Under the pieces are notes generated by a model, which did not search any database, was not told the origin of the DNA, and was given only the letters and a program-made list of their open reading frames with translations. Shown piece by piece: positions 15,868-23,852 of a stretch of DNA of 64,000 nucleotides (position 1 is its first letter; each line of letters opens with the position of its first letter). The position numbers were made by a program, and so were the translations under genes. The stretch comes from Xanthomonas campestris pv. phormiicola (GTDB taxonomy: Bacteria; Pseudomonadota; Gammaproteobacteria; Xanthomonadales; Xanthomonadaceae). The stretch covers positions 124,001-188,000 of the forward strand of contig CP102593.1 of NCBI GenBank assembly GCA_025666215.1, written 5' to 3'.

Positions 15868-16155
15868 ATGGAATTGCTGACGTTGGAACATTTCGCCGGG
15901 AGCGTGAACGAGACCTTCGCGGCGGAGTTGAACGAGGGCGAGATTTCGTTCGTGCTGGTCGAGGCGCGGCCGTTGCCGGCCAAACCAGCCGCGTTGCGTG
16001 CGCCGTTCTCGCTGCTGTTCCGCAATACCTCCTCGTTCCTGTTCCCGCAGCAGACCTACCGGATGCGGCACGCGCGGCTGGGCGAACTGGGGATCTTCCT
16101 GGTGCCGGTGGCGCGCGAACGCGACGGCTTCCTGTACCAGGCGGTCTTCAACTGA
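15868..16155 (+). CDS. DUF6916 family protein
   Basis: This 95-residue protein has the pattern I associate with DUF6916: LLTLEHFAGSVNETF at the start, APFSLLFRNTSSFLFPQQTYRMRH in the middle and GIFLVPVARERDGFLYQAVFN at the end. It has no signal peptide. In many genomes such genes sit beside tail-collar (microcystin-dependent-like) genes, as here, which suggests a shared process; the function is unknown. It converges on the GNAT gene, overlapping it by eight bases. The start follows CAGGGAG. Confidence 0.72.
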   Translation: MELLTLEHFAGSVNETFAAELNEGEISFVLVEARPLPAKPAALRAPFSLLFRNTSSFLFPQQTYRMRHARLGELGIFLVPVARERDGFLYQAVFN

Positions 16156-16720
16156 GCGCCGGCGCCGCGCAGGCGGCGCGCCAATGCATCTCCAGGTGGG
16201 TGTCGCTGGCGTCGCCGGCGACGAAGCCCAGTCGCGCATACAGGCGCTGCGCGTCGGGATTGGCATGCAGCACGTGCAGCGACAGCGCGCATCCGGCCGC
16301 GGCCGCCAGCGCTTGCGCCAGCGCGATCAGCGCCGTGCCCACGCCTTGCCCGCGCCAGGCCGGCAACAGGCTGATGTCGACCAGCACGTGTTGCGCCGCG
16401 CCGCGCTGCAGGTAGAGTCGGCCCAGCGGCGCCTGCGCGGTTTCCACGATCAGGAAGTCGGCGTCGGCGAAGTGGCGCAGGTAGTGCGCGTGCTGCAGCG
16501 CGAACTGCTGGTCGAGGAACGCGCGCTTGGCCGCCTCGGGCCATGGCACTGCCGCCAGCTCCGCGCTGCGGGTGCTGGCGTACAGGTCGCGCAGCCAGGG
16601 CAGGTCCGCCGCCCGCGCCGGTCGCAGACCGAGGCCATGCGTTTGCAACGCCGCCGACGGGGCGAAGGAAACAGCGCGGTCCGGAAAGTCCGGCGCCTGC
16701 GCGGCGGCGCTAGCGCTCAT
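16148..16720 (-). CDS. GNAT-family N-acetyltransferase
   Basis: This 190-residue enzyme contains the GNAT acetyl-CoA loop in VDISLLPAWRGQGVGTALIALA (R-x-x-G-x-G) and the later HVLHANPDAQRLYARLGF helix-strand. It would transfer an acetyl group from acetyl-CoA to an unknown amine. The first 28 residues are an extra, probably disordered stretch before LGLRPARAADLPWL. It is encoded seven bases downstream of three tail-collar genes on the same strand, so it may modify their products; this is inference from repeated neighbourhood of such genes. Confidence 0.85.
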   Translation of the reverse strand: MSASAAAQAPDFPDRAVSFAPSAALQTHGLGLRPARAADLPWLRDLYASTRSAELAAVPWPEAAKRAFLDQQFALQHAHYLRHFADADFLIVETAQAPLGRLYLQRGAAQHVLVDISLLPAWRGQGVGTALIALAQALAAAAGCALSLHVLHANPDAQRLYARLGFVAGDASDTHLEMHWRAACAAPALS

Positions 16721-16727
16721 TTGCGCC

Positions 16728-17264
16728 TCAGTTGAACGCCGGGTAGTTGCCCTGCAGCGCGATGCAGAAGTTCACGGCCAGATACGGCTGCCGGTTTTCG
16801 TGCGCCTGGCCGGTGCCGGTAGGCAACAGCATGGCCGGGGAAAATTGCTTGTCCGGCGCGCCCCCCAGGAACGGACGCTCGTTGGAGAGATTCAGTGACG
16901 ATAGAGCGGCACCACTGAGAGGGGTGCCGGTCTTCTTGGTGGGGTCCGCTTGCGAGAACGCATTGACGCCGTGCTGGTGCATTGGGATCTGCGTGCTCAG
17001 CAAGCTTTCCGAGGCGGAGCCGAAGTTGCTGCCCAGCGTTTGCGGGGTCAGCCCTGGCCCTGCGCCCTGTTGGCAACCGGCGCGTGCAGTGAAGTTCGGC
17101 AATTGGAAGGTGCTGCTGCCATTGCCGCCATAGGCCACGCCGAGCAGGGAGTACAGCGTGGTGTTCTGCGCGACCGGCAGCGTGGCGCCGTTGCAGAATG
17201 CCCAGCCGTAGGGATTGTAGTCGAAGCCGAACAGCTGGATTTCGCCGATATAGGGTTCGGTCAT
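16728..17264 (-). CDS. Tail-collar domain protein (copy A)
   Basis: This 178-residue protein has the phage tail collar domain at residues 5-65: GEIQLFGFDYNPYGWAFCNG, LYSLLGVAYGGNGSSTFQLPNF. It has the conserved C-terminal block QPYLAVNFCIALQGNYPAF. There is no signal peptide. The family (often called microcystin-dependent proteins) also occurs outside prophages in bacterial chromosomes, with unclear function. Copies B and C follow the same plan but share only scattered identity, so the triplication is old. No other phage structural gene is nearby. It is the last of three co-oriented collar genes. Confidence 0.88.
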   Translation of the reverse strand: MTEPYIGEIQLFGFDYNPYGWAFCNGATLPVAQNTTLYSLLGVAYGGNGSSTFQLPNFTARAGCQQGAGPGLTPQTLGSNFGSASESLLSTQIPMHQHGVNAFSQADPTKKTGTPLSGAALSSLNLSNERPFLGGAPDKQFSPAMLLPTGTGQAHENRQPYLAVNFCIALQGNYPAFN

Positions 17265-17324
17265 GAGCGGATTCCTCCGATGGAGCGGATGCGTGCCGCA
17301 GCGATTCCGGCGCGGCGCATGGGA

Positions 17325-17852
17325 TCAGGCCTGTTGTGGGAAGATGCCGGTGGTGGCGATGCAGTACTGCACCGTCAGCGTCGGCATGACATTGTCGTGC
17401 GGCTGGTTGCCGCCGGCGAACGAGGTGCTTTGCGTAGACATCGCCACCATGGTGGCGCCGGTGACGTCGCTGGCATAGAACACACTGCCGTTGACGGCAC
17501 CCGGCAGCAGCCCGGCCGGCGCCGGCGCGGTCGCCGCGGCGGTGGTGGCCTGGGCGGTGTGCGTGTGCGCCGGCATCTGCAGTTCGGTCAACGTCACCGT
17601 CTCGGTGCCGGCGCGCTGGGCGAGCACGTAGTTGCTCAGGCCCGGTCCCTGACCTTGGTGGATCGGCAGGCGGCCGCGCAGATCCGGTACGCCGAAGGTG
17701 GTTTGCCCGTTGCCGCCGTAGACAGTGCCGAGCAGGACGTACAACGGTTCGTATTCGGAGATTGGCAGCAGCGAGCCGTCGCATGCCTGCCAGCCCTGGG
17801 GAGTGCGGCCGAAGCCGAACATGCGGATTTCGCCGATGAAGGGAGTACCCAT
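17325..17852 (-). CDS. Tail-collar domain protein (copy B)
   Basis: This 175-residue paralogue opens with GEIRMFGFGRTPQGWQACDG and GTVYGGNGQTTFGVPDLRGRLP. It includes ELQMPAHTHTAQATTAA, the His-Thr-His region typical of collar/tail-fibre proteins, and ends MPTLTVQYCIATTGIFPQQA. The middle is Ala/Thr-rich and variable. The 60- and 72-base gaps to its neighbours contain no terminator, so the three genes are probably co-transcribed. Trimeric assembly is likely from phage relatives. Confidence 0.88.
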   Translation of the reverse strand: MGTPFIGEIRMFGFGRTPQGWQACDGSLLPISEYEPLYVLLGTVYGGNGQTTFGVPDLRGRLPIHQGQGPGLSNYVLAQRAGTETVTLTELQMPAHTHTAQATTAAATAPAPAGLLPGAVNGSVFYASDVTGATMVAMSTQSTSFAGGNQPHDNVMPTLTVQYCIATTGIFPQQA

Positions 17853-17924
17853 GAAATTCTTCCTGGTCGATGAGGCGCCCTGCGCAAGGCTGCGTGCGCT
17901 GCGCGCGCCTGGATGCGGATGCGC

Positions 17925-18476
17925 CTAGCTGCGAGAAGGGAAGATGCCGGACAGCGCGATGCAGAAATTGATCGTGGTGTAAGGCTGCAGGTTCGGATGC
18001 GCCTGGCTGCCGCCGCTGTTGGCGATGGTGGACTGCGACAGGGGCACCGTCGCGCCGGGCGCGGCATACAGCGCATGCGGCGTTCCCGGACCCGGATTGA
18101 CGACGTTGTTCGCGAACAAGCGACCCGCGGGCACGCGGTTGTCGCCGTTGCCGCCGCTGCAATCCATCAGGTGGGTGTGCGCGGGAAGGTTGTCGACCAC
18201 CAGCGTTACCGTCTCCGCACCAGCGGCCTGGCCCATCGGCATTGCAGGCGGCTGCCAACTCGGATCGGCCGATGGCCCATAGCCCATCGGTGTGCGCCCG
18301 CGCATGTCCGGCAATGCGAAATTGGTCTTGCCGTCGCCGCCGAAGCGCGTGCTGAGCAGACTGAACAGGGCCTGGTTCTGATTGATCGGCAGCAATTGCC
18401 CGTTGCACTGCGCAAAATACTTCGGCGCAAACGCGAAACCGGTCAGCATGATCTGACCGATGAAGAACTCGCTCAT
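17925..18476 (-). CDS. Tail-collar domain protein (copy C)
   Basis: This 183-residue paralogue starts MSEFFIGQIMLTGFAFAPKYF and has CNGQLLPINQNQALFSLLSTRFGGDGKTNFALPDMRGRTP, the DNLPAHTH region and the ending QPYTTINFCIALSGIFPSRS. It is the first gene of the three-collar unit. The 264 bases upstream are shared with the divergent autotransporter gene and are A+T-richer, so both promoters probably lie there; co-regulation is possible. Of the three copies it has the best preserved PDMRGR motif. Confidence 0.88.
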   Translation of the reverse strand: MSEFFIGQIMLTGFAFAPKYFAQCNGQLLPINQNQALFSLLSTRFGGDGKTNFALPDMRGRTPMGYGPSADPSWQPPAMPMGQAAGAETVTLVVDNLPAHTHLMDCSGGNGDNRVPAGRLFANNVVNPGPGTPHALYAAPGATVPLSQSTIANSGGSQAHPNLQPYTTINFCIALSGIFPSRS

Positions 18477-18740
18477 GCGGATCTCCCCCCGGAGTTGGTA
18501 ACGCCAGACCTCGTGTCTGACGCGGGAATACTTAAGCACGACGCTGGCGACATGCAAGCGACGATTTCGCTGAACCAGACAGACGTGACGCATTTGTTGC
18601 TTTACGTGGCGGATCACTTGTTGTTTCAATAGTCGCGCAACGCGCATGCCGATCCTTATGCGGTCGATATTCCGCGTTGTCCGAGGCACCAGGATGGCTG
18701 CCAGCGCCCATGGGGTGGCGCGTTTTGGGGGAATCGAAAT

Positions 18741-21700
18741 ATGTCTACGAAATGCACCGCGTCGAGCGGCGTGCGCCTGACCTTGCGCTGGCTGATGGCG
18801 CTGTTGTGTCTGGCGATGTCGCAAGTCTGTCTGGCTGCCGGACCGTATTGCACGACGCCTCAGACGGCGACCGTGAACTCGGGCGGCTCGGTGACCTTCG
18901 ACGTCAGCGGCTGCGACGGCCCCAGTAACTTTGGCATGGCCGACGGCGCGCAGCCGTCGCATGGCACGTACTCCCTCACCGGTCAGCTCGATGTCGCCGG
19001 CACCGAACGGGTGACCTATACCAACAACGGCGATGGTGCGACCTCGGACTCGTTCTATCTATTGGACCAGGACAACGGCCAGGTAGTTTTCAACATCACC
19101 ATCAACCCTGCGATCAGCGCCAGCATCGCGGTCTCGCCGTCCAGCGCCAACGAAGACAGCGGCACCGTCTTCACCTACACGGTGACCCTGAGTCAGACCA
19201 GCAGTTCGGCGACCACGGTGAACCTCACCCGCAGCGGCACCGCGACCAGCGGTACCGACTACACGGGTGCGGTGACCAGCGTCGTGGTGCCCGCCAATAC
19301 CGCTTCGGTCAGCTTCAATGTCACCCCGGTCGCCGACACCACGGTGGAGGCCGACGAGACGGTCGTGTTCAATGTGGCCAGCGGCAGCGGTTATGGCATC
19401 GGCAATCCGTCCAGCGCGACCGCGACCATCCTCAACGACGACCTGCCCACCGCGTCGATCACGGTGTCGCCCTCCAGCGTGGCCGAGGACGGCGCCACCA
19501 ATCTCACCTACACCGTCACGCTCGACCAGGCCGCGCAGAGCGCGGTGTCGGTGGCCTTCAGCGTCGGCGGCACCGCGACCTCGGGCACCGACTACGCGGC
19601 CGTGAGTTCGCCGCTGGTGATCGCCGCCGGCCAGACCAGCGGCACCATCACCATCAATCCGACCGCCGACAGCACCGTCGAAGACGACGAGACCGTGGTG
19701 ATCAGCCTCGCCGCGGGCAGCGGCTACAGCGTGGGTTCGCCGAACAGCGCCACCGGCACCATCCTCAACGACGACCAGCCGTCGCTGTCGATCAACGACG
19801 TCTCCCTGAGCGAAGGCGACGCCGGCACCAGCAACGCGACCTTCACCGTCTCGCTGAGCCAGCCGGCCGGCGCCGGCGGCGTCAGCTTCGACATCGCCAC
19901 CGCCGACGGCACCGCCACCGCGGGCGTGGACTACGTCGCCGCCAGCCTGACCGGGCAGACCATCCCCGCCGGCAGCAGCAGCGCGACCTTCACCGTGCTG
20001 GTCAACGGCGACACGCTCAACGAACCCAACGAGACCTTCTTCGTCAACGTCAGCAACGTCACCGGCGCCACCGTCGCCGATGCGCAGGGCCAGGGCACCA
20101 TCGTCAACGACGATGCGCAGCCGGCGTTGTCGATCGACGACGTCAGCGTCAACGAAGGCAACAGCGGTACCACCACGGCCACCTTCACGGTGAGCCTGAG
20201 CGCGGCCAGCGGCCAGACCGTGTCGGTCAACTACGCCACCGCCGACGGCAGCGCCACCGCCGGCAGCGACTATGTCGCGCGCTCCGGGACGCTGACCTTC
20301 GCGCCGGGCGTCACCGCGCAGGGCGTTGCGATCACCGTCAACGGCGACACCGCGGTCGAGCCCAACGAAACCTTCAGCGTCGGCCTGTCCGGCGCCAGCA
20401 ACGCGAGCATCGCCACGGCCACCGGCACCGGCACCATCCTCAACGACGATGCGGTGGTGACGGTCAACCCGGCCTCGCTGCCGGCGGCGACCGCAGGCAG
20501 CGCCTACAGCCAGACCCTGAGCGCCAGCGGCGGCACCGCGCCGTACAGCTTCGCCGTCAGCGCCGGTACGTTGCCGGTCGGAGTGCAGTTGAGCCCGGGC
20601 GGCGTGCTGTCCGGCACCCCGACGTCCAGCGGCAGCTTCAACTTCACCGCGACCGCCACCGACAGCGGCAGCAGCCCCACCAGCGGCAGCCGCGCCTACA
20701 CGCTGACCGTGGCCAGCCCGACGATCGCCCTGCCGGCCACCACCCTGGCGGGCGGCACCGCCGGCCAGGCGTATACGGCCGCGATCAACCCGGCGACCGG
20801 CGGCATCGCGCCGTACACCTATACGCTCAGCGCCGGCGCGTTGCCGGCCGGGGTCACCGTCAACAGCGCGACCGGTGCGCTCAGCGGCACCCCCACCGTG
20901 GCCGGCAGCTTCGCCTTCACCCTGACCGCGACCGACAGCACCACCGGCACCGCCGGCCAGGCGAGCCAGAGCTACAGCCTGAGCATCGTGTCGCCGACGC
21001 TGGCCATCGCGCCGCCGACCTTGCCGGCCGGCGCCATCGGCACGGCCTACAGCCAGACCCTGAGCGCGAGCGGCGGCACCGCGCCGTACGGCTACGTGAT
21101 CAGCGCCGGCGCGTTGCCGGCTGGCATGACCCTGGCCACCGGCGGGGTGCTGTCCGGCACCCCGACCGTCGCCGGCAGCTTCGCCTTCACCGTCAGCGTC
21201 ACCGACGCGCACGGCTTCAGTGCCGCGCAGGCGTATACGCTGGCGATCGCCTCGCCGACGCTGACCATCGCGCCGCCGACGCTGCCGGCCGGTACCGCCG
21301 GCAGCGCCTACAGCCAGACGCTGAGCGCCAGCGGCGGCACCGCGCCCTACTCCTTCGCCGTCAGCGCCGGCGCGTTGCCGGCCGGGTTGACCCTGACCAC
21401 GGGCGGCGCGCTGTCCGGCACCCCGACCGTGGCCGGCAGCTTCGCCTTCACCGTGACCACGACCGACAGCACGGCCGGCGTGGCCGCGCGGGTGAGTTAC
21501 GCCTACACCTTGAGCATCGCCTCGCCGACGCTGGTCATCGCGCCGCCGACGCTGGCCGCCGGCACGGTCGGCAGCGCCTACAGCCAGACGCTGAGCGCCA
21601 GTGGCGGCACCGCGCCGTACAGCTATGCGATCAGCGCGGGCACCTTGCCGGCCGGCCTCACCCTGACCGCCGCCGGCGTGCTCGCGGGCACGCCGACCGC

Positions 21701-23507
21701 CGCCGGCAACGCCGCCTTCACCGTCAGCGTGAGCGACGCGCGCGGCTTCGGTGCCGCGCAGGCCTACACCCTGGCGATCGCCGCGGCGGTGCCGGCACCG
21801 GTGGCGGTGAACGACACTGGCGGTACGCTGGTCGATACCGCGCTGACGCTGGCGGTGACCGGCAACGACACCGGCAGCATCGACACGATCGCGGTGACCA
21901 CCGCGCCGACCCACGGCACCGCAGTGGTCAGTGGCGTGCAGTTGGTCTACACGCCGGCGGCCGGCTATGTCGGCGCCGACACCCTGAGCTATACCGCCAC
22001 CGGCGCCGGCGGCACGTCGGCGCCGGCCACGGTCACCATCACCGTCAATGCGCGCCCGGTTGCGGTTTCGGCGACGGCGCAGGCGGTACCCGGCGAAGCG
22101 CAAACGGTCGACCTGACCCGCAACGCGACCGGCGGGCCATTCGTGGCCGCCGCGCTGGTGGCGATCATGCCGGCCAATGCCGGTAGCGCGACCATCACCC
22201 GCAGCGGTGGCGCGGCGGCGGCGGGCGTTCCGACCGCGGCTGCGGCCGATGGCCCCAGCTTCATCATGACCTTCACCCCGAACCCGGCGTTCTCCGGCCA
22301 GGCCACGGTGCGCTTCACCCTGTCCAACGCGTATGCGACGTCGGCCGAAGCGGCCATCGTGTTCGTGGTCGCGCCGCGTCCGGATCCGAGCCTGGATGCG
22401 GAAGCGCGTGGGCTAATCGATGCGCAGGCCGAATCGACCCGGCGCTTCGCCAAGGCGCAGATCGACAACTTCCAGCGTCGGCTGGAGGCGACCCATCGCG
22501 GCGATCGCGGCTTCGACAACAACCTGAGCTTCCAGGCCACCTCGCAGTCGCATTGCCGTGAAGCCGAACGCGGCGTGGGCGCACAGCCGTGCAGCCAGCC
22601 GACCTGGGATGCGGATACCGACACCGGCGATGCGGCGGCGCCGCCGTCGACCGGCAAGGCCGCGGTCAACGGCGAACTCGGCCTGTGGGTGGGCGGTGCG
22701 ATCCGCTCCGGCAGCCTGGACAAGCAGAGCCAGCGTGCCGGCGTGGACTTCCAGAGCGACGGCCTGAGCATGGGCGCCGACTACCGCGCGTCGGATGCGC
22801 TGGCGCTGGGTGCGGGCGTGGGCTGGGGCCGCGACGACAGCGATGTCGGCAACAACGGCAGCCGCAGCAAGGCCAGCGCCTACACGCTGGCGCTGTATGC
22901 CAGCTTCCACCCGGGCCGGCATTTCTTCTTCGACACGTTGGTCGGCTACCAGCTGCTGTCCTACGACCTGCGCCGCTACGTGACCGGCAACGGCGAACTG
23001 GCCGAAGGCCGCCGCGACGGCAGCCAGTGGATCGGCTCGGTATCCACCGGCGCCGACCTGCAGCATGGCGATTGGCAGATCACGCCGTACGCCCGTGTGG
23101 ACATGGCCCGCGCCAGGCTGGACGCGTACAGCGAAGCGGCGATGGTGCCGTACGCGCTGCACTATGCGGACATGGACGTGTCCACCACCACCGGCAACCT
23201 GGGCCTGCGCCTGGAGTGGCGTCGCGAGATGAGCTGGGGCCAGTTCACCCCGCAGCTGCGCGTGGAATATCAGCGCGACTTCCAGGGCCGCGGCGACGCC
23301 ACGCTGAGCTACGCCGACCTGGTCGACGGTGGCCCGCTGTACCGCACCGGGCTGAGCGTGTTCGACCGCAACCGGCTGATGCTGGGGCTGGGCGCGGTGT
23401 TCACCACCGAGCAGGGCCTGTCCACCCGCGTCGAGTACCGCGGCGTGACCGACGGCGACAGCGGCAGCGACCAGACCTGGATGTTCAACGTCGAGAAGAA
23501 GTACTGA
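18741..23507 (+). CDS. Giant Calx-beta/Ig-repeat autotransporter-type protein
   Basis: This 1588-residue secreted protein has a signal peptide (about residues 1-33, ending VCLAA). About 90 residues follow, then four Calx-beta repeats (about 122-570, each ending in [I/V]-x-NDD), five putative-Ig (He_PIG) repeats (about 571-1016, each with YSQTLSASGGTAPY or a variant and LSGTPT), one cadherin/Big-like module (about 1017-1104), a linker, and a C-terminal autotransporter beta-barrel (about 1310-1588) ending in Tyr. The Calx-beta modules should bind Ca2+. The layout suggests an adhesin displayed on the outer membrane. The Ig repeats are also similar at DNA level, so repeat number may vary. It is divergent from the collar genes. 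Confidence 0.9.
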   Translation: MSTKCTASSGVRLTLRWLMALLCLAMSQVCLAAGPYCTTPQTATVNSGGSVTFDVSGCDGPSNFGMADGAQPSHGTYSLTGQLDVAGTERVTYTNNGDGATSDSFYLLDQDNGQVVFNITINPAISASIAVSPSSANEDSGTVFTYTVTLSQTSSSATTVNLTRSGTATSGTDYTGAVTSVVVPANTASVSFNVTPVADTTVEADETVVFNVASGSGYGIGNPSSATATILNDDLPTASITVSPSSVAEDGATNLTYTVTLDQAAQSAVSVAFSVGGTATSGTDYAAVSSPLVIAAGQTSGTITINPTADSTVEDDETVVISLAAGSGYSVGSPNSATGTILNDDQPSLSINDVSLSEGDAGTSNATFTVSLSQPAGAGGVSFDIATADGTATAGVDYVAASLTGQTIPAGSSSATFTVLVNGDTLNEPNETFFVNVSNVTGATVADAQGQGTIVNDDAQPALSIDDVSVNEGNSGTTTATFTVSLSAASGQTVSVNYATADGSATAGSDYVARSGTLTFAPGVTAQGVAITVNGDTAVEPNETFSVGLSGASNASIATATGTGTILNDDAVVTVNPASLPAATAGSAYSQTLSASGGTAPYSFAVSAGTLPVGVQLSPGGVLSGTPTSSGSFNFTATATDSGSSPTSGSRAYTLTVASPTIALPATTLAGGTAGQAYTAAINPATGGIAPYTYTLSAGALPAGVTVNSATGALSGTPTVAGSFAFTLTATDSTTGTAGQASQSYSLSIVSPTLAIAPPTLPAGAIGTAYSQTLSASGGTAPYGYVISAGALPAGMTLATGGVLSGTPTVAGSFAFTVSVTDAHGFSAAQAYTLAIASPTLTIAPPTLPAGTAGSAYSQTLSASGGTAPYSFAVSAGALPAGLTLTTGGALSGTPTVAGSFAFTVTTTDSTAGVAARVSYAYTLSIASPTLVIAPPTLAAGTVGSAYSQTLSASGGTAPYSYAISAGTLPAGLTLTAAGVLAGTPTAAGNAAFTVSVSDARGFGAAQAYTLAIAAAVPAPVAVNDTGGTLVDTALTLAVTGNDTGSIDTIAVTTAPTHGTAVVSGVQLVYTPAAGYVGADTLSYTATGAGGTSAPATVTITVNARPVAVSATAQAVPGEAQTVDLTRNATGGPFVAAALVAIMPANAGSATITRSGGAAAAGVPTAAAADGPSFIMTFTPNPAFSGQATVRFTLSNAYATSAEAAIVFVVAPRPDPSLDAEARGLIDAQAESTRRFAKAQIDNFQRRLEATHRGDRGFDNNLSFQATSQSHCREAERGVGAQPCSQPTWDADTDTGDAAAPPSTGKAAVNGELGLWVGGAIRSGSLDKQSQRAGVDFQSDGLSMGADYRASDALALGAGVGWGRDDSDVGNNGSRSKASAYTLALYASFHPGRHFFFDTLVGYQLLSYDLRRYVTGNGELAEGRRDGSQWIGSVSTGADLQHGDWQITPYARVDMARARLDAYSEAAMVPYALHYADMDVSTTTGNLGLRLEWRREMSWGQFTPQLRVEYQRDFQGRGDATLSYADLVDGGPLYRTGLSVFDRNRLMLGLGAVFTTEQGLSTRVEYRGVTDGDSGSDQTWMFNVEKKY

Positions 23508-23513
23508 CGTATA

Positions 23514-23788
23514 GCCCCTCTCCCACCGGGAGAGGGGTTGGGGTGAGGGTCCGGCGCGAAGCGTCTCGCGGAGTTTGGGTACACGAGGCTGCGCCCGTAC
23601 CCTCATCCGCCCCTGCGGGGCACCTTCTCCCGGTGGGAGAAGGGAGCAGCCCTAGCCCCTCTCCCCCAGGGAGAGGGGTTGGGGTGAGGGTACGGCGCGA
23701 AGCGTCTCGCGGAGTTTGGGTACACGAGGCTGCGCTCGTACCCTCATCCGCCCCTGCGGGGCACCTTCTCCCGATGGGAGAAGGAACA
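23514..23788. repeat. Tandem pair of CCCTCTCCC-hairpin repeats
   Basis: Two near-identical copies of about 132 bases (23514-23645 and 23655-23788) lie head to tail after the autotransporter gene. Each starts with a CCCTCTCCC/GGGAGAGGG hairpin, contains GCGAAGCGTCTCGCGGAG, and ends with a second hairpin around CCTTCTCCC/GGGAGAAGG. The first hairpin may terminate the upstream gene. The rest of the gap before recC holds no gene. Confidence 0.85.
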
Positions 23789-23852
23789 ACCGTAGGCCAC
23801 CACCATCGCACAAACGACGCCACACCCGCGCATCCGGCACAATGCCGCACGC

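Noticed and set aside
16728..18476. A prophage remnant suggested by three tail-collar genes
   Set aside because: No other phage structural, replication, integrase or lysis gene and no attachment site is visible, and such collar genes are common outside prophages.
20452..21789. Regularly spaced similar DNA blocks resembling a repeat array
   Set aside because: The spacing and similarity come from Ig-like protein modules; there are no short identical repeats with unique spacers, so this is not CRISPR.
19059..22103. A long minus-strand frame opposite the autotransporter repeats
   Set aside because: It mirrors the repetitive Calx-beta and Ig codons and reads as Gly/Arg/Ala-rich sequence without any domain; the plus-strand repeats explain it.
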